The notes under the pieces are model-generated. The model saw only the letters and a list, made by a program, of their open reading frames with translations, was not told where the DNA came from and made no database searches. 64,000 bases of DNA, taken from NCBI RefSeq assembly GCF_029028005.1, contig NZ_JAOTPO010000013.1, positions 62,001-126,000 of the forward strand. The letters run 5' to 3'. Each line of letters opens with the position of its first letter. Positions within the stretch are counted from its first letter, which is position 1. A program made the position numbers and the translations under genes. Source of the DNA: Alkalihalobacterium chitinilyticum. Its GTDB lineage: Bacteria > Bacillota > Bacilli > Bacillales > Bacillaceae_F. This document shows, in pieces, positions 35,471-44,913 of this stretch.

Positions 35471-35660
35471 GAAATCACCTCACGAATATTTATACTGCTT
35501 CACGTACTCATCACTATATATAAATACGGCCAACGAGCTTAAAGGTTTCATTTTGAGTTTATGTATTATATTCATCAATCAAAATAAAAGAAACAATACA
35601 TTTAGCATGTAATAAACACATCCGTGGATTTCTATTAATTATTTCAAAAGTGTACAGATT

Positions 35661-36188
35661 TCACCGTCCTATTTTCTTTAATAACTGGTTATTTTTATCG
35701 TAGATTTCAATTTCCATATACTCCCCGTCGATTCCTTTTAGCTTACTTGGTACAATGACGCCTCTGCTTTTTACTTCCTCGGTTACTTTTCTGCCCGATT
35801 GAAATAAAATGTCTACTCGTTCAGCGGCTTCAAACAGTTCGTCATCATTAATAATGAGACTAACAAAGTTCAAATCAATTACACCGTTAAGAACTGAAAC
35901 GGGCACTGACTTAGCATTGTTATTACTTCCTAGATAGCTATGTTCCACTTCTCCTGATTCGGTAGAATGCAATACATAATAAGCGTTACTCAAATCTGTT
36001 TGAACTAACACGACGGTTGAAAATTCACCTACGTCTCTGATCGTTAATGGTTCTATTTTATGGATTTGCAAAAATTCTTGAACCTGCTCATTTGTTGGTG
36101 TGTAATATTGCGGTGAAGTGGAACAGGCTGTTAGTAATAGCGTTAATGGTAATAAAAATAAATATGGGATGATCTGTTTATGGTACAT
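35661..36188 (-). CDS. Lipoprotein of unknown function
   Basis: 175 aa; signal sequence with lipobox LTAC (Cys about 22) followed by a polar region. The mature part has VVLVQTDLSNAYYVLHS and VPVSVLNGVIDLNFVSLIIND segments. No recognised domain. It would sit on the outer face of the membrane. Monocistronic by spacing. Confidence 0.75.
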   Translation of the reverse strand: MYHKQIIPYLFLLPLTLLLTACSTSPQYYTPTNEQVQEFLQIHKIEPLTIRDVGEFSTVVLVQTDLSNAYYVLHSTESGEVEHSYLGSNNNAKSVPVSVLNGVIDLNFVSLIINDDELFEAAERVDILFQSGRKVTEEVKSRGVIVPSKLKGIDGEYMEIEIYDKNNQLLKKIGR

Positions 36189-36317
36189 AGTGCCCCCTTA
36201 TTGAAATGTATATTAATCAGCTATAAATTAATATCTACTCTAACAACCTGTTTTTCTGATATTTTGTTACGTTAAAATTGTAATTTATTTTAATAAATGA
36301 TCTTTTGTTGGTAATAA

Positions 36318-36351
36318 AAAAACGATGCTCCTCTAATAGAAGCATCGCTGT
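36318..36351 (-). terminator. Terminator after the molybdopterin oxidoreductase gene
   Basis: Minus strand AGCGATGCT-N10-AGCATCGTTTTTTT, 50-90 bp after the stop at 36404. Confidence 0.85.
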
Positions 36352-36403
36352 ATATTTCACCTATCTTACTACTTTCATGTATGCCTAACTAAAGCTTCCA
36401 TAT

Positions 36404-38713
36404 TTACTTCTCTTGCAAAGCATTAGTAGTTACAGACCCTATTGAAGTGTCCACTGCCTTCTCAACCCGCACAGGAACTCCGTTAAGCACGGCGTTTCCT
36501 GAAACGGTGTCAATGACTTGTTCGTCTGTTAAAATATTTACGTTACTTCCGGCATTCTGCTCAGCTACGTGAAGACGTATCCCAGGGAGATTATGGCCCC
36601 ATCCGTGTGGTAGGCTAACGATTCCTGGCATCACATCTTCGGTAATTTGGACAGGCACTTCGATTTGACCTGTGCGGGATTGCACTAGTGCTTGATCTCC
36701 AGCTTGAAGCTTGATCCGTTTGGCATCAACTGGATGAAGCCAAAGTTTACAACGATCTTCTCCTTTTACTAGCACGGGAAGATTATGCATCCAGGAATTA
36801 TTGCTCCGCAGATCTCTTCGTCCTACAAGAAGAAAGTGATCAGAATGGGAGTTCATCGTTTCTTTCAGACGGTCGACATCAGCAATTAATACTGATGGAG
36901 CTAACTCAATTTTGCCTGAAGGGGTTTGTAGACTATCTTTTATTCTTGGTTGAAGCGCTCCTAAGTCCATGCCATGGGGATGATCCTTAAGTACAGCTAG
37001 AGTTAATCCATCAGGGTTCTTACCAAAGTGGTCTCCATATGGACCAACCCTTAAATAAAAATCTAGTAACCGCTCAGGTCCTCTTCTTTCATTCAATAAG
37101 CCCATTACTTCTACTACATTTTTTTCATAAATAGGAGAATTTTCGTTCTTGGCCTCATGTTTGATGATTTCCTTTATCATAACGTCATCTACTGTTTGCG
37201 TTATATCTCCTTTGATTTCCTGATCGCTGATAGCGGCAGTTAAATGTAGGAGCGTTTCCCACTCGTCTTTGTGTTCTTTTGGCAGGTCAAAAACGGCAGG
37301 AGAATAATGAGCAATATTTCGAATGGCTAGACTATAGAAAGTAATATCATAGTGTGAGCGCTCAAGCGGTGAAGGTGCTGGTAAAATCACATCGGCATGC
37401 CGCGTCGTTTCATTTAAATAACAGTCCAAACTAACCATAAACTCTACTTTTTCCAAGGCTTTGTTTAATCTTTCACTATTAGGCGCTGAAAGAGCGGGAT
37501 TTCCGGCCATTGATATAAAGGCTTTGATCTGACCTGGACCCGAACTTTCTATTTCTTCAGCCAAACTAGACGTTGGAAGTTCTCCTAGTACCTCGGGTAA
37601 ATTTCTAACAGCGGATTGAAAGCGATTATAACGCGGCTTACGGGCTTTTTTCGTTTGAGTTCGCCTCGTTGCCGGATTCGTGAACATCACGCCACCCTCA
37701 CTGTCCAAGTGCCCAGTGAGCACATTGATGACATCAATCAGCCAGCTATTCATTGTACCAAACTGCTGGGTACAGGTTCCCATTCTTCCATAGACAACAG
37801 CCTTAGGAGTTGTTGCTAATTCACGAGCGATACTGCGAATCGTTTCAGCTGGTATTCCGCATTTAGGACCTACGAGCTCTGGAGCGAAATCTCTCGACAC
37901 CTTCTCAATGTCCTCCACCCCATGAACAGAATCCGTTAGATGACCTAAATTCACCAAATTCTCAGCAAAAAAGGTATGGACCATTCCGAATAAAAATAAT
38001 GCATCTGTCCCAGGACGAATAAAATGATGTTCATCGGCTTGTTTCGCTGTTACCGTACGAACAGGATCGATAACAATAAATTTACCACCGCGTTCTTGAA
38101 GTGACTTTAGACGCCCTCTCATATTCGGTGCTGTCATTAAACTGCCATTAGAAGCCAACGGATTTGCACCTATCATGACTAAATAATCGGTACGGTCAAT
38201 ATCAGGAATAGACAGATTACTATCACTTCCAAACATGAATTCCGATGAAAGCTGTTTAGGAATTTGATCTAGTGTACTCGCGGAAAAGATGTTTTTAGTT
38301 CCTAAAGAGCGTAGGAACATCGGCATATATAACATCAACCCTAAATTATGAACAATCGGGTTTCCCAGATAAACTCCGACGGCATGTTTTCCATCATTCT
38401 CGATAATCGGACGAAGCTTCATTCTGATTTCTGAGAAAGCCTCTTCCCAAGAGGCCTCCTGCCAATTCTCTCCTCTACGAATCAGCGGTTTTGTTAGTCG
38501 ATCCGGGTCAGAGTGTAATTCTTTTAAACTATAACCTTTAGGGCATAAATAACCACGGCTAAAAGGGTCTAATTTATCTCCTTTAATATGGACGACTTCC
38601 TGACCTTTTGTATGAATTTCCAAGCCACATGTCGCTTCACATAAAGGACACGTCCGATAGTTAACAGTTATAGACTGGTCCACCTTACTCGTTTCACTTT
38701 TCAAAACGATCAC
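36404..38713 (-). CDS. Molybdopterin-dependent oxidoreductase (formate dehydrogenase/DMSO reductase family)
   Basis: 769 aa. N-terminal 4Fe-4S site C22-x2-C25-x3-C29-x27-C57 followed by K59 (TCPLCEATCGLE, GYLCPKGYSL). Molybdopterin-binding motifs follow: VGVYLGNPIVHN, YLVMIGANPLASN, AISMAGNP-like FISMAGNPALS, and the C-terminal molydop-binding domain (LVGRRDLRSNNSWMHNLPVL, LPHGWGHNLPG). No iron-sulphur or membrane subunit is adjacent, so it may be soluble and use an unknown acceptor, perhaps the quinone-reductase-like neighbour 20 bp upstream. GTG start closely preceded by GAGGGG; a TTG nine bases later has better spacing and is an alternative. Confidence 0.88.
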   Translation of the reverse strand: MIVLKSETSKVDQSITVNYRTCPLCEATCGLEIHTKGQEVVHIKGDKLDPFSRGYLCPKGYSLKELHSDPDRLTKPLIRRGENWQEASWEEAFSEIRMKLRPIIENDGKHAVGVYLGNPIVHNLGLMLYMPMFLRSLGTKNIFSASTLDQIPKQLSSEFMFGSDSNLSIPDIDRTDYLVMIGANPLASNGSLMTAPNMRGRLKSLQERGGKFIVIDPVRTVTAKQADEHHFIRPGTDALFLFGMVHTFFAENLVNLGHLTDSVHGVEDIEKVSRDFAPELVGPKCGIPAETIRSIARELATTPKAVVYGRMGTCTQQFGTMNSWLIDVINVLTGHLDSEGGVMFTNPATRRTQTKKARKPRYNRFQSAVRNLPEVLGELPTSSLAEEIESSGPGQIKAFISMAGNPALSAPNSERLNKALEKVEFMVSLDCYLNETTRHADVILPAPSPLERSHYDITFYSLAIRNIAHYSPAVFDLPKEHKDEWETLLHLTAAISDQEIKGDITQTVDDVMIKEIIKHEAKNENSPIYEKNVVEVMGLLNERRGPERLLDFYLRVGPYGDHFGKNPDGLTLAVLKDHPHGMDLGALQPRIKDSLQTPSGKIELAPSVLIADVDRLKETMNSHSDHFLLVGRRDLRSNNSWMHNLPVLVKGEDRCKLWLHPVDAKRIKLQAGDQALVQSRTGQIEVPVQITEDVMPGIVSLPHGWGHNLPGIRLHVAEQNAGSNVNILTDEQVIDTVSGNAVLNGVPVRVEKAVDTSIGSVTTNALQEK

Positions 38714-38733
38714 ATCCCCTCATTGGTTTAGGG

Positions 38734-39708
38734 TTACGGATTTAGAACAAGTTTTCCAATTGTTTTACGTCCTTCAATTAATTCATGAGCCTTATCTGCT
38801 TGCTCTAATGGCAGTGCTTCACCGACAATTAATTTCAATTGTCCTTCGCTGATATACGTTAGTAATTCTTTTAAACTATCTTTATACAGTTTGGTATCAT
38901 TTAGAATATGAACTAACCAAAATCCGACGACACTCACATTTCGTTGCATAAGAATCGCTGGATCAAATTGTGTGACCTGTCCCCCAGCGCGTCCATAGAT
39001 AACGAGACGACCATTGATCGCCAGGCACTTCAGGCTGTTTTTGAAAATTTCTCCTCCTACCATTTCGAGGACCACATCGACACCCTTCCCGTCTGTTACA
39101 GAACGTACTTGCTTATGCCAGCCTTCTTCTGTGTAATTGATGACAGTGTCAGCACCTAATGAAGTAGCGAGTTCTAGTTTTTCCGTGCTGCTTGCTGTAG
39201 CGATAACGTGACTTGCCCCCATGATTTTCGCCAACTGTACAGCTAATGTACCTACTCCACCAGCGGCAGCATGAACGAGTACAGTTTCATTTTTTTTCAT
39301 TTGCCCTGATGTTTTTAAAATATGGTACGCGGACAGTCCTTGACCTAGGATGGCAGCGGCTTGGTTGAAATCTACTTGATCTGGTATTTGGACGAGTTGA
39401 GATACGTGAAGGGAAATGTATTCTGCATAACCTCCATTGGCAGTTAATGCAACGACACGATCCCCTACTTTAAAGTCAGTGACATCAGGAGCCACTTCGG
39501 TAATGACACCGGAAACTTCCCCTCCTGGTATGTATGGAAGTGGAGTTTTTTCTAAGTATTGTCCGTAGCGTCTGGCTGTATCAGCAAAATTGACCCCTGC
39601 TGCCTTTACTTGGACAAGAACGTGTCCTTGTTTTACTTGGGGAGTTGGAACGTCTACTACTTTTAACACATCGGGTTTTCCGTACTCATGAAATTGAATT
39701 GCCTTCAT
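38734..39708 (-). CDS. Zinc-type alcohol dehydrogenase / NADPH:quinone oxidoreductase
   Basis: 324 aa medium-chain dehydrogenase/reductase without structural-zinc cysteines, as in quinone oxidoreductases. Motifs: AGVNFADTARRYGQY, PYIPGGEVSGVI, and the NADPH Rossmann LVHAAAGGVGTLAVQLAKIMGA. Single-subunit reductase of quinones or enones. Start at the second of two tandem ATGs after AAGGAG. Ends 20 bp before the molybdopterin gene on the same strand, so probably the first gene of a two-gene operon; a TetR-type palindrome lies upstream. Confidence 0.9.
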   Translation of the reverse strand: MKAIQFHEYGKPDVLKVVDVPTPQVKQGHVLVQVKAAGVNFADTARRYGQYLEKTPLPYIPGGEVSGVITEVAPDVTDFKVGDRVVALTANGGYAEYISLHVSQLVQIPDQVDFNQAAAILGQGLSAYHILKTSGQMKKNETVLVHAAAGGVGTLAVQLAKIMGASHVIATASSTEKLELATSLGADTVINYTEEGWHKQVRSVTDGKGVDVVLEMVGGEIFKNSLKCLAINGRLVIYGRAGGQVTQFDPAILMQRNVSVVGFWLVHILNDTKLYKDSLKELLTYISEGQLKLIVGEALPLEQADKAHELIEGRKTIGKLVLNP

Positions 39709-39854
39709 CATTTCATCTCCTTGTTTGTTGTTGAGTTCGATTTTTAAATACTAGATTATGAATTTAATAGTTCGCAAATTACAGTTATGGTGCTTGCTGG
39801 TAAAATAAATCCTTCCTACATATAAAGCGCATACAAAGGCGGTTAAGAAGGAAC

Positions 39855-39872
39855 ATACTAACCGGTTGGTAT
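39855..39872. promoter_or_regulatory. TetR-type operator palindrome
   Basis: ATACTAACCGGTTGGTAT, 18 bp, inverted repeat with one mismatch pair; it resembles operators bound by TetR-family repressors (ATAC-N-NACCGGTN-N-GTAT). It lies about 145 bp upstream of the quinone reductase start. No TetR gene is in the window. Confidence 0.6.
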
Positions 39873-39918
39873 ATTTGGTATTATAGTAGAAAATCTCAGA
39901 TTATTCAATTAAAATCAA

Positions 39919-39951
39919 ACAGGACGTTACATTTTTTTCCTTAACGTCCTG
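39919..39951 (-). terminator. Terminator after the EamA transporter gene
   Basis: CAGGACGTTA-N12-TAACGTCCTG with moderate T content on the minus strand, downstream of the stop at 39987. Confidence 0.7.
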
Positions 39952-39986
39952 AAACCAAGTCCTATTTTCAATCCAAATCCATTGGT

Positions 39987-40889
39987 CTAAGCAGTTATAT
40001 TCTTCTCCGCCTCCACCCTTTTCCTAACGCGATCTGCTTTCTTTTGCTGTTGTAAAAATAAAAAGACACCGAGTAAAACGATAACCCCGCCTACAATCTG
40101 AAACAGTAAGACCTGTTCTCCTAAGAGGATAACTGCCAAAAGAGTTGCCCCTACTGGTTCACCTAAGATACTCATGGAAATCGTGGTGGTGTTTACGTAT
40201 TTTAATAGGAAGTTAAATATGACATGAGCGATCGTTGGTACGATGGCTAATAAAACAAAAATCCCCCATTCTCGTGCGTCGTATCCAACCATCGGTATAC
40301 TGAATACAAGATTAAATATCGTTAAGGCAACACCAGCAAATAAAAATACACAAAAGCTATATATCCAATGAGAGATATTCTTCACCTTACTTTGACCGAC
40401 TAGCAAATAAGCGACTACAGCGATCACACTAAGGAATGATAACAAATTTCCGATCATAGCAGCTGAGCTACCATATCCAAAGTCACCCCATCCGACCATA
40501 ATGACTCCTACAACTGAAATCCCTATTGGTAATATGATCAATTTGCTTGCTTTTTCTTTAAAAAATAAAAAACCCCCTATCAATGCAACGATCGGTTGTA
40601 AAGATAAGATAATCGTTGAACTAGCTACCGTTGTCAGCTTTAAAGAACCGAACCACAAAGCAAAATGTAAGCCTAAAAAGACTCCAGCCACCGTTAAAAA
40701 CAACCAATCTTTACTAGATAGTTTGAAAAATTGCTCTCTTTTCACCCATACGATCGGGAATAAAAGAAGGCAGGCTAAATACATTCGATACATGCTTAAG
40801 ATCGTCGCAGGTGCGTCGGACCATTTGACGAATATAGCTGCAAAAGATACAGCAATAATTGAAATAGTTAATAGTAAGCCAACAGGCAT
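39987..40889 (-). CDS. EamA (DMT) family transporter
   Basis: About 300 aa, ten membrane helices in two EamA repeats (SIIAVSFAAIFVKWSDAPAT in the first; SVIAVVAYLLVGQSKV and NFLLKYVNTTTISMSILGEPVGA in the second). The EPVGA motif near the end of helix 9 is typical. Exports or imports a small metabolite; the substrate is not predictable. Start chosen at ATG 40889, ten bases after AGGAGG. Confidence 0.9.
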   Translation of the reverse strand: MPVGLLLTISIIAVSFAAIFVKWSDAPATILSMYRMYLACLLLFPIVWVKREQFFKLSSKDWLFLTVAGVFLGLHFALWFGSLKLTTVASSTIILSLQPIVALIGGFLFFKEKASKLIILPIGISVVGVIMVGWGDFGYGSSAAMIGNLLSFLSVIAVVAYLLVGQSKVKNISHWIYSFCVFLFAGVALTIFNLVFSIPMVGYDAREWGIFVLLAIVPTIAHVIFNFLLKYVNTTTISMSILGEPVGATLLAVILLGEQVLLFQIVGGVIVLLGVFLFLQQQKKADRVRKRVEAEKNITA

Positions 40890-41133
40890 TTGAATGGTTC
40901 CTCCTGATTTCTGTCTCATCCTCTCCTGCCTTTAGCTTATCAAGGTGTAGACAATTTTCTTTACTCTCGTTGCTTTTTATGACCAAGTCGCTATCTTCCT
41001 CCAGGGATCTGATCAAATCTATGTTAAGATATACGTTAGTAATTTTTATCCAGCTAATAAGTCAAATTATATCAAAAAAATGGTTTTATAGGTTACTATA
41101 ATATTGAGAACATACGCTTAAGGAGTGAGTCTG

Positions 41134-41604
41134 ATGTTAGATTTATTTTTGTATAATTGGCAAGTAAGAGATGATTGGTTTAAATGGTGTGAAGCTCTTT
41201 CAGAAGAAGAGTTACGAAAAGAGCGAATTGGCGGGGTCGGAAGTATTTTAAAGAACCTATATCACGTCATTGATTGTGAACGATTATGGGTTCATCACAT
41301 GCAAAATAAACCTGTTATCTCAACTGACTTTAGTTCCATCTCTCGTCTTGATGAGGTCATGGCCTATGCGAAGGAAACAAGGGCGAATACTGAAGATTTT
41401 CTAAAGCACTGGACAAGTGAAGATGAGGAAAAACGGTTGGAATTGACAAATAAAAAGGGCGTCTCCTATTCGTTTACGTACAAAAAAGTTCTTCTTCATA
41501 TCATCACACATGAAGTTCACCATATCGGTCAACTCTCGATTTGGTCAAGAGAACTAGATATGAAACCCATTTCTACTGATTTGATTTTTCGAGATTTTAT
41601 GTAG
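41134..41604 (+). CDS. DinB-family protein
   Basis: 156 aa four-helix DinB-like protein: LFLYNWQVRDDWFKWCEAL, the first metal His in LKNLYHVIDCERLW, and HIITHEVHHIGQLSIWS with the C-terminal histidines. A likely metal-dependent thiol transferase/hydrolase of unknown substrate. Start at ATG 41134, eight bases after AAGGAG; a GTG nine bases earlier overlaps that site and is unlikely. Confidence 0.87.
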   Translation: MLDLFLYNWQVRDDWFKWCEALSEEELRKERIGGVGSILKNLYHVIDCERLWVHHMQNKPVISTDFSSISRLDEVMAYAKETRANTEDFLKHWTSEDEEKRLELTNKKGVSYSFTYKKVLLHIITHEVHHIGQLSIWSRELDMKPISTDLIFRDFM

Positions 41605-41708
41605 GAGAAGATGCATTTCATGAAATGAACGATGGGGTTCGTATATTTAATAACTTTTGAATAAAAGAGTCCGATAGATTGGGTGTTTGGAAAGCTGATG
41701 ATTTTTTA

Positions 41709-41885
41709 CGGACTGAGAGGCCCTTATCTCGTTAAAATCTATGAGATTTTCAATTTCGCGGACTGAGAGGCCGTTATTTAAAGGATTTTATGAGCAAACA
41801 GCTGTTTTTTTAGACAATAAGAGCCTGTGAGTCCGCTAAACCTCTGAAACCACTGATTTTATCACAAATAAGGGCCTGTGAGTCC
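41709..41885. repeat. Repeat family E: inverted 20-bp repeats around a spacer
   Basis: CGGACTGAGAGGCCCTTAT occurs at 41709-41727 and 41759-41778 (CGTTATTT variant). Its reverse complement form, AATAAGRGCCTGTGAGTCC, occurs at 41816-41835 and 41867-41885. The four copies form two nested inverted pairs that could make a long hairpin. No T-run follows, so not a simple terminator. Fills the gap downstream of the DinB gene together with other AT-rich sequence. Confidence 0.8.
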
Positions 41886-41912
41886 CCTTCTGCATTTCCC
41901 AACCCAACTCTA

Positions 41913-42107
41913 TCAAGGCTGGCTTGAATTTTTGTTCTTCTTTTTCCAAATTAAAGCAGCCGTAAGAAGTACAACACCTATTATAGCTATAATAAGGTGG
42001 CTTAATAGTAGATGATCGGCCACCAACCATTTAGTGATAAACAATCCGCCAAAAATAGTAATGGCCACAACCGCTAATTGAACAAGAAATGAATGGATGT
42101 TGATAAT
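41913..42107 (-). CDS. Small two-helix membrane protein, possible ATT start
   Basis: A 64-codon frame with two clear hydrophobic helices (FLVQLAVVAITIFGGLFIT and LIIAIIGVVLLTAALIW), a KWLVADHLLLSH loop and a basic tail KKKNKNSSQP. An AAGGAGG overlaps the stop codon of the upstream acetyltransferase remnant, three to nine bases before an ATT codon, and no ATG/GTG/TTG is available in frame before an upstream stop. Either it uses a rare ATT start or the start has been lost by mutation or sequence error. The composition and site argue that it is or was a real gene. Confidence 0.5.
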   Translation of the reverse strand: MINIHSFLVQLAVVAITIFGGLFITKWLVADHLLLSHLIIAIIGVVLLTAALIWKKKNKNSSQP

Positions 42108-42115
42108 CTCCCTCC

Positions 42116-42421
42116 TTACATCAAATTTAATTCATAATGATAAAACTGTTTATCTTGTTGGTAGCCATGTTTTTCATATAATTTCTGAGCCGATAGGTTG
42201 TCGGGTGCTGTGCTTAAACTGATGCTTTTCGCCCCGGTTTCTAGCACCAGTTCTTTCGCTTTAAAGAGAAGCATCTCTCCTATTCCCTGCTTTCGCGCAC
42301 GTTCATCAACATACAGATCGTTCAATATCCATGCCCTCTTCATCGATATGGAAGAAAACGTCGGATACAGTTGAGTAAATCCTAAATAGGTCTGCCGTTG
42401 CTAGGTTGATGTTCATTTCCA
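42116..42421 (-). pseudogene. GNAT acetyltransferase with internal deletion
   Basis: The C-terminal half of a GNAT enzyme is intact: QTYLGFTQLYPTFSSISMK, AWILNDLYVDERARKQGIGEM (acetyl-CoA loop), and LSAQKLYEKHGYQ. The original start (MEMNINLATAD, with GGAGTGAG upstream of the ATG at 42421) is also present, but in another frame, with only a few codons between. About 45-50 codons of the middle are missing and the frame is shifted. A 75-residue fragment from an internal ATG at 42343 could still be made but lacks the first strands of the fold. Confidence 0.8.
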
Positions 42422-42587
42422 TTCTCACTCTCACTCCTTAGATTGGTGGGATGTTGTTAGGGACCTAAAAATAGGATTTACTTGTAGGTTATATTCCTTT
42501 TCAGAATCACATTCTTTGTAATAGTGTAACTCCATTTATTCTCTACTAAATTAAAATTCCCTTCTTTTCCTTCTATTTCAATTCAAA

Positions 42588-42616
42588 AAAAAGAACTACC
42601 AAAGTAGTCTTTTCCG
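42588..42616 (-). terminator. Terminator after the SulP-UspA operon
   Basis: Minus strand AAGACTACTTTGGTAGTTCTTTTTTTT, 70-100 bp after the UspA stop. Confidence 0.8.
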
Positions 42617-42688
42617 TAGCTTACTAAAAGGCATATTACGATTAAAAATTAGTGAGTATACTTCTCAACTTTATATTTCAAAAGTTAC

Positions 42689-43111
42689 TTATTTTACGAT
42701 TAAAACAGGACAATTGGCTCGTTTTGCTACTTTATGACTGACACTTCCTAGGACAAATTCTTGAATTCCATCTAAACCCCTGCTTCCAATAATAACGAGA
42801 TCAAAATTATTTCCATTGGCATATTTGATAATTGATGGTCCTGCTTCACCTTGTAAAATTTGAATCGTGTAATCTACCCCTTCATCTGTCGCTTTCTTGG
42901 TTACACCGGTTAATAATTCTTTTCGCTTTTCTTCAATCGATAGCGAGTTCCAATTACTTAATACATCATGTTTTGCTTTATTAGCATCAACGACATAAAC
43001 GATTTCTAACTTAGAATCCGAGCCGCCGCACTTTGCAATATGTATCGCATTTTCACCCGCTCGTTTGGAATGTTCCGATCCATCGTAGGCTAATAGGATC
43101 TTTTTGTACAT
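42689..43111 (-). CDS. Universal stress protein (UspA family)
   Basis: 140 aa. ATP-binding type: KILLAYDGSEHSKRAGENAI at the N-terminus and the GxxG-x9-GS motif in IIGSRGLDGIQEFVLGSVSHKV. Start at ATG 43111, eight bases after GGAGG. It follows the SulP transporter gene by 15 bp, a common SulP-UspA pairing; the Usp protein probably modulates the transporter or senses energy status. Confidence 0.92.
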   Translation of the reverse strand: MYKKILLAYDGSEHSKRAGENAIHIAKCGGSDSKLEIVYVVDANKAKHDVLSNWNSLSIEEKRKELLTGVTKKATDEGVDYTIQILQGEAGPSIIKYANGNNFDLVIIGSRGLDGIQEFVLGSVSHKVAKRANCPVLIVK

Positions 43112-43126
43112 CGAGTTCACCTCCGT

Positions 43127-44575
43127 TTAATGCCCACCCAATTTATTCGCTAGTTTTTCCACTAACTCTGAACTTTCTTCATTTAGTCCTGTTACATTCA
43201 CATGAATATCATTTTCTTGGAATTTATTCACGATTTTATCAATGGCAACGACAGCCGAGTCATCCCAAATATGCGCTCTTGATAAATTGAGTTCCACTTC
43301 CTTCACATCATCTTTGTACTCAAACTCGTTTAATAAATCGGTTACGGAAGCGAAAAACAATTGACCTTTTATTTTATAAGTCTTTTTCTCTCCTTTTACC
43401 TGACTTTCAACAGTTACTTTCGATATTTTTGAAGCGAAGAAAATCGCACTTAGTAATATTCCTGCAAACACACCAATAGCAAGATTATGGGTGACAACAA
43501 CGGTTACAACCGTCACAATCATTACGGTTGCATCGGTTTTAGGCACTAGATGAATGGTTCGTAATGAATTCCAATCAAATGTACTGATGGAGACCATAAT
43601 CATCACCCCAGCCAATACCGCCATTGGAATAAGCACAACGATATCTCCTAGGACAGCTATTAAAAACATTAAGAAAGCACCCGCAACGAAAGCCGACAAC
43701 CTGCCTCTTCCTCCAGACTTTACGTTTATAACGGATTGACCGATCATCGCACAACCAGCCATTCCTCCAAAAAGACCAACTGCAATATTAGCAATTCCTT
43801 GTCCGCGGCTTTCCACATTTTTTTCACTTTCGGTATCTGTCATATCATCTACGATCGAAGCGGTTAATAATGATTCAATAAGACCGACTACAGCTAAAGC
43901 GATCGAATACGGGAAAATAATCATTAGGGTTTCTAAGTTTAACGGTACATTTGGGAATAAAAATTCGGGTAATGTTCTTGGAATCGTTCCCATATCCCCG
44001 ACCGTCCACGCTTGAATATTCATAAAAACGACCATTGCCGTTACAAGAAAGATAGCAACCAAAGTCGATGGCACAGCTTTTGATATGTATGGAAATAAAT
44101 AAATAATAAGTAACGTCAACGCGACTAATGCATAAATCATCGGCCGGTGACCAACAAAGTGTTCAAGTTGAGCCATAAAAATAAGAATTGCCAAGGCATT
44201 AACAAACCCAACCATTACGGAACGCGGTATAAATTTCATATATCTCGCTAATTTAAAAACACCGAATAAGATTTGTAAAATTCCTGTTAAAATCGTTGCA
44301 GCTAGAAGGTAATGCAACCCATGATCGGCTACTAGCGTGACAATGACTAAAGCCATCGCACCTGTTGCGGCTGAAATCATCCCGGGCCTTCCACCAACAA
44401 ATGCGATAACCACAGCCATTACAAATGAGGCATATAACCCTACCATTGGATCTACCCCGGCAATGATTGAAAAGGCAATGGCTTCAGGGATTAAAGCAAG
44501 AGCAACTACGACCCCAGCTAGGATATCTGCTTTTATATTTCCAAACCACGATTCCTTGTACTTCATCTCACTCAT
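43127..44575 (-). CDS. SulP-family anion transporter with STAS domain
   Basis: 482 aa. About ten to twelve membrane helices starting [20 protein letters not shown], with the SulP signature region [28 protein letters not shown] (given in part) and a shortened C-terminal cytoplasmic STAS domain ([39 protein letters not shown]). Substrate may be sulphate, bicarbonate or another anion; Na-coupled BicA-like bicarbonate uptake would suit an alkaliphile, which is inference. AAGGAGGAG ribosome-binding site. Operon with the UspA gene. Confidence 0.9.
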   Translation of the reverse strand: MSEMKYKESWFGNIKADILAGVVVALALIPEAIAFSIIAGVDPMVGLYASFVMAVVIAFVGGRPGMISAATGAMALVIVTLVADHGLHYLLAATILTGILQILFGVFKLARYMKFIPRSVMVGFVNALAILIFMAQLEHFVGHRPMIYALVALTLLIIYLFPYISKAVPSTLVAIFLVTAMVVFMNIQAWTVGDMGTIPRTLPEFLFPNVPLNLETLMIIFPYSIALAVVGLIESLLTASIVDDMTDTESEKNVESRGQGIANIAVGLFGGMAGCAMIGQSVINVKSGGRGRLSAFVAGAFLMFLIAVLGDIVVLIPMAVLAGVMIMVSISTFDWNSLRTIHLVPKTDATVMIVTVVTVVVTHNLAIGVFAGILLSAIFFASKISKVTVESQVKGEKKTYKIKGQLFFASVTDLLNEFEYKDDVKEVELNLSRAHIWDDSAVVAIDKIVNKFQENDIHVNVTGLNEESSELVEKLANKLGGH

Positions 44576-44697
44576 TATTCTCCTCCTTTGTAACTGGAGT
44601 AACCTTCCTCTAATTTATAATTTTTCTTAGATCGAGATTTTATATGTGATAATTTAATTTTTTCTACGATGTAATATATGGGAAGGTTAAATAAATG

Positions 44698-44824
44698 AGA
44701 TAATGACCAACAATATCATCGAATTCAAGCCATTGAGGATAATGTAGAAGAACAATTGGTTGTGAGTTATCAAACCCAATTAAAAGATACCTTAAAACGA
44801 TTATTTCCTGATTTAGAAAAATAA
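44698..44824 (+). pseudogene. Orphan 3' gene fragment
   Basis: In the 338-bp gap 44576-44913, a 41-codon plus-strand frame reads like the tail of a real protein (DNDQQYHRIQAIEDNVEEQL, YQTQLKDTLKRLFPDLEK) and ends TAA, but a TGA precedes it and there is no start. The parent gene is not recognised. A bidirectional hairpin (AAAAGTAGGAT...ATCCTACTTTTT, about 44854-44888) follows. Confidence 0.45.
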
Positions 44825-44913
44825 TATGAAGGTACACTCTAAACGTTTAACAAAAGTAGGATTCTAATATTGGGATCCTACTTTTTCCATGATTGAAATT
44901 AAGATGGATTTCC

